A stretch of 64,000 nucleotides of DNA from Candidatus Eiseniibacteriota bacterium (GTDB taxonomy: Bacteria; Eisenbacteria; RBG-16-71-46; CAIMUX01). A program made the translations under genes and the position numbers. Positions within the stretch are counted from its first letter, which is position 1. Each line of letters opens with the position of its first letter. The notes beneath the pieces are model-generated. The model saw only the letters and a program-made list of their open reading frames with translations. It was not told where the DNA came from and ran no database searches. Below are positions 35,094 through 44,811 of the stretch, in pieces. The stretch lies in contig JADJQY010000040.1 in NCBI GenBank assembly GCA_016712505.1, forward strand, positions 248,001 to 312,000. Reading direction: 5' to 3'.

Positions 35094-36440
35094 ATGAAGA
35101 CCGTCTGGGACTTCCTGAACAGCCGCGAGCAGGCGATCATCCTATGTAGTGGCTTGGCGCTCCTTTGGGTCAGCCTGCAGCGGCAGCTTCACCCCGCAGT
35201 GGGAAACGTCCTCAGGGCAGCACTCCACCCGCGGCTCTCCATCCCATTCGGATTGATGCTCGCTTGGGTTCTCATAGAGGTGCGAGTAGCGGCCTCGATA
35301 CTACCGTGGACTGCCGGACTGTCGAAAACGGCCGTCGTATGGTTCCTCACGACCGGAGTTCTCCTCTTCGGACGACTGGAGGAGCCAACGAAGAACCCAC
35401 ACTACTTCCGGGAGAAGGTGATCGAGACCCTAACCCTGCCGGCGATTCTCGGGTTCTACCTCGACCTGTATCACTTTCCAGTCCTCGCGGAGTTGGGGAT
35501 GCTCGTCGCCGGTTCACTTGTCGCACTCGTCTCGGTGCTGGCGAGCCGCGCCGAGCATCTTGCGCCTGTCCGCAGAGTCGCGAATGGTCTGCTCGCCAGC
35601 CTGGGACTCACTAGCGTCGGCTACGTGACCTATCGGACTGTTGGCGAGTGGGGAGCGATGGACAAGATCGGCCTCATGGTGGAGTTCGCGCTCTCCGCGG
35701 GGCTCACTGTGGGTCTGATCCCGTTCGTCTACTTCCTCACACTCTTCGCCCACTACGAGTCAATGTTCAAGCGTCTGGAGTTTCGTTCGGAGGCGTCGTG
35801 GACGCACCGGCTGCGATGCCGAGTCGCGCTGTTCGCCGGTCTGCGACTTCGCATCCCAGAGGTCGCGGGAATCGGATGGGACTGGTTGATCCGCGTACGT
35901 GAGGCCGAGACCTTTGAAGCGGCGTGTGCGATCATCCGGCAGTACCGGGCGCGGCGGGCGGAGATCGCCATACGAAGGTGCGAGGAATCCGACCGACTCA
36001 GGCGATTCGCTGGCGTCGACGGTAGCGACTCGCAGGGGTTCCGACTCGACCGGCGTGAGTTCCGCGAAACGCTTCGCGCACTGGAGTGGGTGGCAACTTG
36101 TATGCACTCTTCCTACCATCGTCGGGAACGATACGCGGCGGATCTGATGGCGACACTCCGGGGTTCGTCGGCCTTCTCTGATCTGCCGGAGCCGAACGGC
36201 CTGGAGATCGAAGTGAGTGAGGACGGGCAAGTCTGGTACGCTTGGCGGCGCGCCATCCCGGGATGGTGTTTTGCGATCGGCGGAAGCAGGGGCAGGGCTG
36301 AAACTTGGCGAATGGACTCCGCCCAACCCCCTTCAGGATTCCCCGGCCTTCACGGCTGCTGGGGTAACTCGCCAGGTCAATTCGACGCCGCTCCCAACTG
36401 GGCATACGAAGAGCGTCTCGCTGAGTTGGTTGCCGAATAG
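35094..36440 (+). CDS. Multi-pass membrane protein of unknown function, KAP-operon partner
   Basis: 448 residues starting at ATG 35094 after GGAGGAG. The first ~220 residues contain about six hydrophobic helices (AIILCSGLALLWVSLQ, LSIPFGLMLAWVLIEVRV, TAVVWFLTTGVLLFG, LTLPAILGFYLDLY, LGMLVAGSLVALVSVLA, ALSAGLTVGLIPFVYFLTLFA). The remaining half is cytoplasmic and charged, with a Trp/Cys-containing beta segment (LEIEVSEDGQVWYAWRRAIPGWCFAIGG). No known family was recognised. Position directly behind a KAP NTPase and a short gene suggests a three-gene module, possibly a membrane effector and its controller. This gene is the only one of the three that is still open. Confidence 0.65.
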   Translation: MKTVWDFLNSREQAIILCSGLALLWVSLQRQLHPAVGNVLRAALHPRLSIPFGLMLAWVLIEVRVAASILPWTAGLSKTAVVWFLTTGVLLFGRLEEPTKNPHYFREKVIETLTLPAILGFYLDLYHFPVLAELGMLVAGSLVALVSVLASRAEHLAPVRRVANGLLASLGLTSVGYVTYRTVGEWGAMDKIGLMVEFALSAGLTVGLIPFVYFLTLFAHYESMFKRLEFRSEASWTHRLRCRVALFAGLRLRIPEVAGIGWDWLIRVREAETFEAACAIIRQYRARRAEIAIRRCEESDRLRRFAGVDGSDSQGFRLDRREFRETLRALEWVATCMHSSYHRRERYAADLMATLRGSSAFSDLPEPNGLEIEVSEDGQVWYAWRRAIPGWCFAIGGSRGRAETWRMDSAQPPSGFPGLHGCWGNSPGQFDAAPNWAYEERLAELVAE

Positions 36441-36586
36441 CACGGACGGTGAGCCGCGTCGACACCTCCGGGAGTGCGCCTCGTATGAGCCGATAGCTCG
36501 GGGTTCAGGTGCCCGGCGCTCGGGTCAAGCCTGCCGGAACGGACGGGCGTTCCAACTCGGCGCACCACAGCCGAACTGCGCCGGCC

Positions 36587-37249
36587 TCACCGTTTGACCG
36601 CGCGCACCTTGACCGAGGTGACCATGGCGAAGGCATCGCGCTCCGCACTGCCGTCGGCGAAGGCATCCGCTCCGACGGCATAGCCGCTTTCGCTCACCAC
36701 CTCGACGTTGGTGAAACCGGCGCCGCGGATCTGCTCCAGATAGCGGTCGCGCTGCTCGGCCCCGGAGTTGCAACCGACGTACATCTCCACGTTCTTCCGC
36801 ACGCTGTCGGAGAGCGGGCCGTTCAGCACCAGGTCGCTCACCATCAGGCGGCCTCCCGGGCGTAGCACGCGATAGGCCTCGCGGTACACCTGCGGCTTGT
36901 CGGGCGAGAGGTTGACCACGCAGTTCGAGATGATCACGTCGACCGTTTCGTCGGCCACCGGGAGGTGCTCGATCTCTCCCAGCCGGAACTCGACGGTCGT
37001 CGCCTCGATCTTCCCGGCGTTGGCGCGCGCCCGCTCGAGCATCGACGCGGTCATGTCGACTCCGATGACATGTCCGGTCGGACCAACCGCCCGCGCCGCC
37101 AGGAAGCAGTCGATTCCGGCGCCGGAGCCGAGGTCCAGCACGGTCTCGCCCCCCTTGAGTTCCGCGAAGGCGATCGGGTTTCCGCCGCCCAGGCCTAGGT
37201 TGGCCCCCTCCGGAATCGCCGCCGCATCTTCCGCCGAGTAGCCGATCTC
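36587..37249 (-). pseudogene. arsM: ArsM-like arsenite methyltransferase, N-terminus missing
   Basis: The frame gives the ArsM core: GYSAEDAAAIPEGANLGLGGGNP, SAM-binding motif I VLDLGSGAGIDCFLAAR, VIGVDMTASML, NCVVNLSPDK, VLRPGGRLMVSD and the metal-ligand region MYVGCNSGA. Upstream of codon GAG at 37249 the frame hits TGA, so the first 60 or so residues of a normal ArsM, including an N-terminal Cys pair, are absent. No start codon with a ribosome site lies at the break. The sequence changes character abruptly at about 37250, indicating a rearrangement. ArsM methylates As(III) using SAM; this remnant keeps only one of the Cys ligands and is probably inactive. No other arsenic genes are next to it. 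Confidence 0.82.
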
Positions 37250-37471
37250 TCATGGCGAACAATGAACTGGGGGTTCGCCGCACGTATGCCAGAACCCGCT
37301 CTGCCACCTGAAGTGAGGAGGGTCTGGCTAGTTCCGGAACACGGGGTGCAGCTCGCACCGGTGGTCTGGTCCTTCGACTTGCTCGCAGGCTGGACGCTCC
37401 ACTCAAACCACCTAGATGCCAACCCTGCCGCGCCCATTGTGGGGCAGGATTGAGCGTCGGAAGACCCTGCG

Positions 37472-38701
37472 TCAACCCGCCTCGGCGACATCCTGATCAA
37501 ACCGAATCAGCCCCGGATGCGAGTCGGCCAGCCGCCGCAACACATAGTCCGACGACGCCACCGCTTCGGTCGCGCGCTGCGCCGGGCGCAGGGCGAAGTT
37601 CGCGACCCCGATCCCCAGATCGACCAGAATGGAGTCGAGGACGGAGATCCCGTAGTGCGCCCCGATGACGGCCAGGCCGATGCCGGCGGCTCCGTCTAGC
37701 ACCTGCGCCGCGATCGCTGCGATCTGCGATGCCGAGAGGTCAACCCCGGACGCGCGAAGGAAGCGAATCGCCTGCGTACGAGCCTCCTCCGCACCCGAAT
37801 CGGGAGTCGCGTCCCGAACGGCCAGCAGTTCCTGCACCGACTCACGACTCTGATAGGCCGCGCGAACCCTGGCCACACCGTCGAAGTACCGGCCCAGGCG
37901 ACCAACCGCACCTTGCTCGCGCGCGGCGAGGTGGATCAAGAGGGCCGCCACATACCGCTCGACCAGCGGCACCTCCACCGCGATCGACGCCGGCCCACTC
38001 AGCGACCTCCAGAGCACACCGCGCATCGGGTGGCTCGCCAGCTGCAGACCGAGGTCCTGCGCCTCGACGTACTGCGTGAACCCCCGCATCAACGCCCCCA
38101 GCGTGTGCGCCCGGCGGCAGTGCACCCGGAGATCCGAGTCGGGCTGGGAGCGCTGGTACTCCTGCATGAACGTAGGCCGGCGCGAGTCGATGAGCAGCGC
38201 CTTCAGGTCCGCTTCAGGCACCTCGACTCCCAGAGCCACTTCCCCGATCAGATCCTCCGGAAAGAGCGCCCCGTGTGTGTGAACCAACTGACCCCAGTGG
38301 TGATACGCGCCGAAGTCAAGCCACCGCAGACCATTCGTTTCGTCCCTCTCGATTTGATAGGCGACATCGCGCAGCACGTGCAGATTTGCGCCGCACCACT
38401 CTTTCGTCCGGGCCCGAATCAGCGTGGTCCGGCCGTGGTCCAGATTCAGAACGCTTGCGTAGCTCCGGCAACCGGATTCGAGCGCCTCGTACACCGCGCT
38501 GCTCGGCCTCTGCTGGACGCTCTGAAGGCAAACGCTCTGTTCCCGGCAAAGCAGGCTGGTCACTCGAACCATCGTCTCGAGCGCCCACGGGTAGACGTCT
38601 GCGAGATCGTCGTGCAGGAATGCGTTCGCGATCTCGTAGGTGCTCGCTCGGTCGATCAGCACGATCGGCGAGGAAGGCGAGGCCTGCCCGGATCCGCTCA
38701 T
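37472..38701 (-). CDS. Unrecognised 409-residue protein in the BREX island
   Basis: 409 residues from ATG 38701. The N-terminus (IVLIDRASTYEIANAFLHDDLADVYPWALETM) and a middle segment rich in Trp and His (RWLDFGAYHHWGQLVHTHGALFPEDLIGEV) do not match a family I know. The C-terminal third is helical with an Ala/Gly-rich hydrophobic stretch (IAAIAAQVLDGAAGIGLAVIGAHYGISVLDSILVDLGIGV) that could be buried helices or a membrane hairpin. No signal peptide. It follows a DUF433 regulator by 90 bases in the same direction, the place where a toxin partner is normally found, so it may be the controlled partner. Function unknown. Confidence 0.7.
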   Translation of the reverse strand: MSGSGQASPSSPIVLIDRASTYEIANAFLHDDLADVYPWALETMVRVTSLLCREQSVCLQSVQQRPSSAVYEALESGCRSYASVLNLDHGRTTLIRARTKEWCGANLHVLRDVAYQIERDETNGLRWLDFGAYHHWGQLVHTHGALFPEDLIGEVALGVEVPEADLKALLIDSRRPTFMQEYQRSQPDSDLRVHCRRAHTLGALMRGFTQYVEAQDLGLQLASHPMRGVLWRSLSGPASIAVEVPLVERYVAALLIHLAAREQGAVGRLGRYFDGVARVRAAYQSRESVQELLAVRDATPDSGAEEARTQAIRFLRASGVDLSASQIAAIAAQVLDGAAGIGLAVIGAHYGISVLDSILVDLGIGVANFALRPAQRATEAVASSDYVLRRLADSHPGLIRFDQDVAEAG

Positions 38702-38791
38702 GCGCCACCGCCAGCATCATTCGACGGCGGCCCACCCGAAGTGTAGCCGGCGACCCGCAAGTTGATTCGGTTGAGGGAGACAGCCAAACCC

Positions 38792-39523
38792 TCAGGCGGC
38801 GCGCCGCACCCACCGTACCGCTTCTTCGATCTGCTCGTGCGTGAGCCCATAGTCGTCGGCCAGCTCCTCCACGCTCTCTCCCGAAACGAAGCGATCATTG
38901 ATCGCATCCGCCCGAATCCCCGTCCCCGCAATGATCGGTCGACCAAATGCCACGTCAGGGCGGATCGCGATGACGCGCGGGCTGTCCGCCTCGGCGACTT
39001 GCTGTGCGAAGCGCGTAAATGGATAGAGGAGCCTCGGGGTGTGTCGATCGTCCCGCTCGATTCGGCTCAGGCTGGACTCCAGAGACTCCCGCACCGCCAA
39101 CTGCCCTTGCTTCGAGACGTTTACCAGGTGGCGCAGGCGCTCGGTGAAGAGGTCCACGCCGTTGGTCTTCAGATCGATCTCCAAGAGCGGATGATCGGAG
39201 GCGAACTCCCGGCAGAAATAATCGAACACCAAACTGATGCGTGGAAACGTCACCCCATGAACCTGCCGTATGGTTCGGAGCACATGGGCTTCCGCGAGGT
39301 TCCGGAAGGACAGCCGGGCGTTATCCGCGTCCGCGACCTTGATCACCGGCGACCATCTGCGATCTCCGTCCTGCGTGCTGTAGGTGCGGCCGGACACCCA
39401 CGACTGGAGGGTCCGCGGAGGCATGCTCAGGTAGCTCGCCGCCTCCGCGACCGAGTACGCCGGGACGTCGACTACGTCGACCAGCAGTCCAAGATATCCG
39501 GGAGCTACGGACTCGTCCTTCAC
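38792..39523 (-). CDS. DUF433 antitoxin-like protein with MerR-type helix-turn-helix
   Basis: 243 residues, start GTG 39523. The N-terminal segment VPAYSVAEAASYLSMPPRTLQSWV is a MerR/excisionase-like helix-turn-helix. The C-terminal ~70 residues (RPDVAFGRPIIAGTGIRADAINDRFVSGESVEELADDYGLTHEQIEEAVRW) are the DUF433 domain. DUF433 proteins of this size usually act as antitoxins of a PIN-like (DUF5615) toxin encoded immediately downstream. That toxin is missing: the next gene is a 409-residue unknown. It ends the run of genes downstream of pglX, 93 bases from its stop. Probably a DNA-binding regulator. Confidence 0.85.
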   Translation of the reverse strand: MKDESVAPGYLGLLVDVVDVPAYSVAEAASYLSMPPRTLQSWVSGRTYSTQDGDRRWSPVIKVADADNARLSFRNLAEAHVLRTIRQVHGVTFPRISLVFDYFCREFASDHPLLEIDLKTNGVDLFTERLRHLVNVSKQGQLAVRESLESSLSRIERDDRHTPRLLYPFTRFAQQVAEADSPRVIAIRPDVAFGRPIIAGTGIRADAINDRFVSGESVEELADDYGLTHEQIEEAVRWVRRAA

Positions 39524-39616
39524 CTGCGATCCTCGGTTTCGATGGCCCTTTCCATTGTGTCGCCGTCGCCTTCAATTCTAGCCAGCCGGTGACGCACGCA
39601 CCCAGCCCCAATTTGG

Positions 39617-42600
39617 TCAGGAACGCCGCTTCGCGCCTCGCGGCGCGGCTGCCGGCTTCCACCCCCGCAACCCCGCCTCCGTCCACCCCCACCGCCTAAG
39701 TTCCTCGTCAACGAACCCCTGCATGTACTCCGCCATGTCCTGCCCATGGACCGGGTGCACCCCGCCGTGCCACTGCTTCACCCAGGGCATCAGCTCCAGC
39801 ACTCCCAGGAGCAGAGGCGCCAGCCGTTCCGCCGGCCAGCCGTCGTTCGTGCGGCGTTCCTCGTACCAGATCGACAGACCCAGCGCCTGGTCCAGTGCGT
39901 CGAACCCCGCCCAGGTCAGAACCAAGGTCGGATCCGCGTCGCGCGACGCGAACGGATAGAGAACGAACCGTTCCTTCGGCACGTCCAGCTTTCCCCGCAG
40001 GCGCCAGACCGTACCCGAGGCAAAGTCCGCCTGCCCGTACTTCGGCGGCACCGGGATCGTCCCCACCTCTTCCTTGATCAGCCGCTTCACGTCGTCCAGC
40101 GCCACCCAGCGCGGATCGTCGCGCGACAGTTTCGATCGTGCTTCGATCGCGTCCTCCCGTCGCTGCAGCTCCCAGGTCCGCTCCCACTGCGCGCGCTTCT
40201 CCAGCCCCAACTCCCGGTAGCGCAAGGCAGCCACCCCCGGCACCCCCTCGCCCTCGACCAGCTCGGCGATCAGCTTCGTCGCCGCCCGTCCATCCAGATC
40301 CTCTCGACCCGCCCACAGCCCCAGCACCGACCGGAACTCCCCGTCCCCCATCAGCTCATCCGCCCACGCCCCCACGCTCCGCAGCCGCGGCTTCCCCCTC
40401 TCCCAGTACCGCGAATCCTCCATCCTCCCCAACAACCACTCCCGCAGCGCCCGCTCCTCCAGCTCCTCCCACGGCTCCACGTTCCACCGCCGCTTGCACT
40501 CCGGCTGCTCGATCAGCGCGATGTTCCGGTCCGTCTCGATCAGCTCGATCCGCCTCTCCACCACACGCCGATACTCCTCCGGCCACTCCTCCGGAATCTC
40601 CGTGATCGGCGTCGCCCCGTGCCTCTCGAACCACGTCGTCTCCAGTTCCCCCTCCGCCATCCGCCTCGCCATCACGATTTCGAAGGCGCGCTGGCCGGGT
40701 CGAAGTCCGCCGGCCGCGCTCGGTGACAGTCCCGACTCGAGCGCCAGCTCTGTCAGGCCATAGACTCGATAGCAGCGCCAATCGAGCTCCTCCTGCTGGA
40801 AGATCATCTCCTCCAGGCAATCCTCCGCTCCCCTGGCTCGCGCCGCGAGATCCGACGCCGTCGGGGCACACGCCGATTCACCCGGCAAGAGCGTCTCACG
40901 GGCACTAGCGAACCTCGTCAATTCGGTCACCGCATCGGTCGGTGGTTGCGTTGGGATCGGAAATCGCGACAGGTTCGCAGCATTGAAGGCAAAGTAGACT
41001 TCCCACATCGTTTTTCGGACTCTCGCGCCCTCGTCCCCGACTTGGTCCCCGCCCTTCGGAAAGCACACCTGACGCAGCCAAAAACACGCGGTCGAGCTGT
41101 TCAGCAACCCAAGGATCCCCAGGTGATCCTCCTCCGTCGCCCCCGCCGGCAGCTTGATCACCGGAGCCGTCCGATTGAACACCTTCCCCCCGCGATCGAG
41201 CACGAAGTGGTTGTGCGTCGCGACCTCGGCGAAGGTGATCGAGAGGGGGGTGCGGAGCTTGTCGGCGTACAGCTCTTGCCACTCGTACCAAGTCAAGCCG
41301 CGCTCCAGCATGGGGGTGCCGAAGCGCTTGCGCTTCGAGAGGCCGGTGCGGTACCGCCAGAGCAGACGGGCGGTGTTCGTGTGGTGGATCAGAGTCTCGA
41401 GATCAAAATCTTTGTCGTAGGTCCAAAGAGAGCAGAACGCGCGACCAATCGCCCAGTCTCGGACGATGTCTCCGGTGACGAGTGGACGCGTGCTCTCGAT
41501 GCCAAGCCGCCGGGCGGTCTCCGCATCGGGCAACATGTAGAGATCGTCCTCTCCGGTGACCGAGGTAATGCCGATGTGGCTCGCAATGCTGCCGAGCGTG
41601 CACGTACCCGCCGCCTCGATCAGCTCTTTCAGCTCGGCGGCGCCGCCGCCGCCGATGGACCAGGGGTGGTGGGAGAGGGTGGGGCGGGATTGGTCGACGA
41701 CGGAGATGAAGGGGGTTTGGGAGCCTGGGAGGTCGAGGTGGGTGAGGATGGACTGCCAGACTTGGCCGTGGGCGGGGACGGCGGGGGCTTGGGGCTCGCC
41801 GCGGATGCCTTGGACGACGCGGACGGCAGACGAGACGGGGGCGCGGTTGCGGCCGAAGAGGATGACCGTGGGGGTGCCGTGGCCGGGGATGTAGGCACCG
41901 GAAGTGTCAATGATGTGCGTGAGATCCCAGGTGGGGATCATCTGCTCGATGAGCTTCCTGCCGAACTCGCGCTTCATGAAACTGTTGGCGGCGATGAGGC
42001 CGATGTGACCGGCCTGGGTGCCGGCGGGATCGGCGGGAGAGAGCGCGAGGTCGAAGAAGCGCTCTAGGAAGGGGACGACGAGGGAATACTTCATGTGGCA
42101 GGCGGGATAGAGCTGGCGGTAGGCCTGGTTGAGGGCCTTGTCCTTCACCGTGATGTACGGGGGGTTGCCGACGACGACGTGGTACTGGCGACCGAGAATG
42201 GCGTTGAGGGCTCGGGCGTCCTCGAGGGTTGAGAAATGGCGCTGGATGGGGGCCTTGGGGTCGAGGTCGAGCTGGACGGCAACATTGTGCTTCTCGAACG
42301 AGAAGCGGCGGCCATGGAGAAGAGAATCGCCGGTGGCCAACTGGAACGTGAAGCTGGGGGCCTGGTCGAGTCGGTGAATGTCGGCGCCGCGAAGGGCGGC
42401 GATCAGCAAGCGGAAACGCGCGATGGCGGTGGCGAAGGGGTTGAGGTCGACGCCGGATACGGAATCGAGGGCGCGCTGGACCCTCTGGGCGGGGGTCAGG
42501 CCGGGATGGTGCTGGTCCCAGAGGCGCAGGAGGCGCTGGAACCCTCCGAGGAGGAAGTGGCCGGAGCCGCAGGTGGGGTCGAGGAGCCGGATCTGGGCAT

Positions 42601-43273
42601 AGCCGAACTGGTCGATGGCGGGCGTGAGGGTGCGATCGAGGATGAACTCCTCGATGAACTCGGGCGTCTGGAGGAGGGCGTAGCGCTTCTTGGCGTCGTC
42701 GGAGAGGTCCTGATAGAGATCGCCGAGGAAGCGGGTGTCGAGCTGGGGGTCGACGAAGTCGTGCGCGAGCGTTCCGGTGCCCGGGTCGATCCGACGAAAG
42801 AACGCAATGAGCTGCTGCGCGGCGTCCCCGGAAATGGGCAGGAGCCAGAGGGGGTTCTCTTCCCTCCCGAACAGGGGGCGGAGGTCGTCGTGCGTGGCGA
42901 GCTCGGTAAAGGCGCGCTCGAGCCAGTCGCGGTCGCTGTCCTTGGGACGCTCCTGGAAATGCAGGGCCTGGCGGTGGGAGGCGACCTCGAGGCGCTCCCC
43001 GGGGCCGGCGATCCAGGGGTGCTCGAGGAACTGGTTGTCCTCGAGAAAGCGCACGAACACGCAGGCGAGCGCCCAGGCGACGGCCATCTGCGTCAGGCGA
43101 TCATTCCGCCAGGTCTCGAAGGTCTCGGCGGTGCGCTCGCTTCCCCGCGCACGTTCGTACTCCTGCTCGAGGGCGGACGCAAAGGGGGCGTCGGTGGCGC
43201 GCTCTTTGAGGTCGCGCTCGAGGGCGCGAACCTGGGGCTTGAGTTCGGTGAGGAGGCGCTTGCGATCGATCAT
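39617..43273 (-). CDS. pglX: BREX-2 adenine-specific DNA methyltransferase PglX
   Basis: 1218 residues from ATG 43273 (AGAGGA upstream). N6-adenine methyltransferase motifs: motif I LLDPTCGSGHFLLGG at about residue 235, GVDLNPFATAIARFRLL, and the catalytic NPPY (VVVGNPPYITV) at about 369, then MKYSLVVPFLERFFDLAL. The rest is a target-recognition and helical region ending in an Arg-rich tail. Size and motif order match type 2 PglX (about 1200 residues) rather than the BREX-1 form. It is expected to methylate a non-palindromic site to mark host DNA. It is apart from the other pgl genes by several kilobases on both sides and has its own upstream region with a G-rich tract (43374-43384). The frame is intact. 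Confidence 0.95.
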   Translation of the reverse strand: MIDRKRLLTELKPQVRALERDLKERATDAPFASALEQEYERARGSERTAETFETWRNDRLTQMAVAWALACVFVRFLEDNQFLEHPWIAGPGERLEVASHRQALHFQERPKDSDRDWLERAFTELATHDDLRPLFGREENPLWLLPISGDAAQQLIAFFRRIDPGTGTLAHDFVDPQLDTRFLGDLYQDLSDDAKKRYALLQTPEFIEEFILDRTLTPAIDQFGYAQIRLLDPTCGSGHFLLGGFQRLLRLWDQHHPGLTPAQRVQRALDSVSGVDLNPFATAIARFRLLIAALRGADIHRLDQAPSFTFQLATGDSLLHGRRFSFEKHNVAVQLDLDPKAPIQRHFSTLEDARALNAILGRQYHVVVGNPPYITVKDKALNQAYRQLYPACHMKYSLVVPFLERFFDLALSPADPAGTQAGHIGLIAANSFMKREFGRKLIEQMIPTWDLTHIIDTSGAYIPGHGTPTVILFGRNRAPVSSAVRVVQGIRGEPQAPAVPAHGQVWQSILTHLDLPGSQTPFISVVDQSRPTLSHHPWSIGGGGAAELKELIEAAGTCTLGSIASHIGITSVTGEDDLYMLPDAETARRLGIESTRPLVTGDIVRDWAIGRAFCSLWTYDKDFDLETLIHHTNTARLLWRYRTGLSKRKRFGTPMLERGLTWYEWQELYADKLRTPLSITFAEVATHNHFVLDRGGKVFNRTAPVIKLPAGATEEDHLGILGLLNSSTACFWLRQVCFPKGGDQVGDEGARVRKTMWEVYFAFNAANLSRFPIPTQPPTDAVTELTRFASARETLLPGESACAPTASDLAARARGAEDCLEEMIFQQEELDWRCYRVYGLTELALESGLSPSAAGGLRPGQRAFEIVMARRMAEGELETTWFERHGATPITEIPEEWPEEYRRVVERRIELIETDRNIALIEQPECKRRWNVEPWEELEERALREWLLGRMEDSRYWERGKPRLRSVGAWADELMGDGEFRSVLGLWAGREDLDGRAATKLIAELVEGEGVPGVAALRYRELGLEKRAQWERTWELQRREDAIEARSKLSRDDPRWVALDDVKRLIKEEVGTIPVPPKYGQADFASGTVWRLRGKLDVPKERFVLYPFASRDADPTLVLTWAGFDALDQALGLSIWYEERRTNDGWPAERLAPLLLGVLELMPWVKQWHGGVHPVHGQDMAEYMQGFVDEELRRWGWTEAGLRGWKPAAAPRGAKRRS

Positions 43274-43496
43274 GCGGCTTGGGTCCTCTGGATGGGTTCG
43301 TGCGTCTCGCTGGGTGGTGCTCCGGGCCTGACTGCTGCCCGGCTCGACGAGTTTATGCGAGATGTGAGGCCAAGGGGAGGGGGTGGCGGCGGTGCGCCGC
43401 GGCCAAGACCCGCCTCCGCTCGACTGACGACGGGCCCGCCTCAAAGTGCCCGGCCGCGGCTCAGGCCGACTGCGCTATCGCGAGACGCAGCTTCTC

Positions 43497-44276
43497 CTAG
43501 CCGAGCGGTCCCGCGGACGCCTTCTGATCAGCCTTCCCCGTAATCGAGAGCTTCGGCCGACGGAACAGACGGACGGCAGCCACCGCGAGCCCCAGACCGA
43601 CGAGGGCAAAGGACGATGGCTCGGGCACCGGCGCTGCAGCGGACTTGAACGCGATTGATGCGCTGGCGATTGCCGAAGAGCCGGCACCTTCCGGACTGGA
43701 ACTCACGGCGGTTGCGGCTACCACGGTCTCCATCGTATAGGTCTCTCCCACTTCCAGCAGCCCGTGCCACTCCACCACCTGACTCTCATTGTGCCCCTGA
43801 TCATCCCCCCACCAAGAACCTCCCGCGACGCCGGAGTGACCGTGGACCCACGCCTCCGCAAATGCATCGGCGACTCTGGCACGCCCCCCGTAAGTTAGGT
43901 CGAATCGGGCGTACACCTCGATCCCTTGCCCATCGATCCGAAATCGGCGCTGCACGCTAGCCCACGTCCTAGCGTTGCCCGGTAGCGACCCGCCTTCACT
44001 CGCCGAAGCGTAGGCAACCACTCCGGTCGCCTGGGACTCCGCAAGGGACCAGTAAGACCTACCGCCCGGCTCGTGACCCTCGACGCGAGCCTCAATCTGA
44101 CTTGTCCCGTCCCCAGTTCGCTCATCGACATCGTAGTAGACGCGATTCGAGCCACCTTCTGCGCGCACGCTGGTGGTCGCATCCAGCCATTGTATGGAGT
44201 AAGCAAGGACCCTCGTGGGAAGCACCGTGAGGAGCAGCAGAACGGCTGACTGACGAACAACTCGAAGCGCGACCAT
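43497..44276 (-). CDS. PEP-CTERM sorted exported protein
   Basis: 259 residues, ATG 44276 after a good GGAGG. Signal peptide (VLLLLTVLPTRVLA) at the start. The C-terminus has the full PEP-CTERM signal: VPEPSSFALVGLGLAVAAVRLFRRPKL (PEP motif, hydrophobic helix, basic end). Such proteins are recognised by an exosortase (EpsH/XrtA) and released to the cell surface or exopolysaccharide layer. The mature region is beta-rich with no recognised domain. No exosortase gene is visible here. It separates pglX from the nitrilase cluster in the island. Confidence 0.88.
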   Translation of the reverse strand: MVALRVVRQSAVLLLLTVLPTRVLAYSIQWLDATTSVRAEGGSNRVYYDVDERTGDGTSQIEARVEGHEPGGRSYWSLAESQATGVVAYASASEGGSLPGNARTWASVQRRFRIDGQGIEVYARFDLTYGGRARVADAFAEAWVHGHSGVAGGSWWGDDQGHNESQVVEWHGLLEVGETYTMETVVAATAVSSSPEGAGSSAIASASIAFKSAAAPVPEPSSFALVGLGLAVAAVRLFRRPKLSITGKADQKASAGPLG

Positions 44277-44811
44277 TTTCGTCCTCCACTGTTGGCAATT
44301 GTAAAGTGCCTTGGAGACGACCACTTGCTCTCAAGCGGGCGCAACTCCGTTCTACAGAGACCTGGAAGGCGTCCCGATCAGGGCAGGCTGTCTGATCCGG
44401 CGACAATTGGAATCAGGGACAAATGCGACGCGGGGAAAGATAGCATGGATTCGCACAGAGTCAATCGCTTCCGGCGGCAGCGAACATCGCGATGCATCGA
44501 GATCTGCAGCAGAGCATTCCCTTCGCACTAACTGACTCCGGGGTTGGTCCTTCCGGCCCATTCCACGGCCAGCTACCAGATGCCCGGCGAGGCTGAACAC
44601 GTCGCTCCTTGGGAACACCGCCTGATGGAGACATGATTTTCTCGAGGCGGCCAGGTGCGTAACCGAGTGCCCATCGCCCACGCTCTGCCTGAGGGGTTCG
44701 GTCCTCCTTCTCCACGTCTCGGCGATACGATCGGCTCTTCCGGCGAGAGAGCTTGGCCTTCACCTCCCTCCCTATCCAGCCGGCCCCGGCGTTCATCGGC
44801 GTGCCCGCGAA
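44277..44811. other. 535-base gap with no supported gene
   Basis: Open frames on both strands are short, lack ribosome sites and show no motifs. The left end contains the ribosome site and presumably the promoter of the PEP-CTERM gene. No terminator hairpin or repeat was recognised. A remnant of a former gene cannot be excluded. Confidence 0.45.

Noticed and set aside
37262..37453. 63-residue plus-strand frame (MNWGFAARM...)
   Set aside because: It looks protein-like but has no ribosome site and no recognisable domain, and lies at a rearrangement edge; kept only as part of the arsM-break finding.
43360..43390. G-rich tract near pglX as a phase-variation switch
   Set aside because: The G-runs (at most five) lie about 100 bases upstream of the coding region and are too short to be strong slippage sites; pglX itself is intact.
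42236..43543. 435-residue plus-strand open frame opposite pglX
   Set aside because: Antisense to a clear BREX-2 methyltransferase, composed of Glu/Gly/Val-rich shadow sequence, and without a ribosome site or motif.
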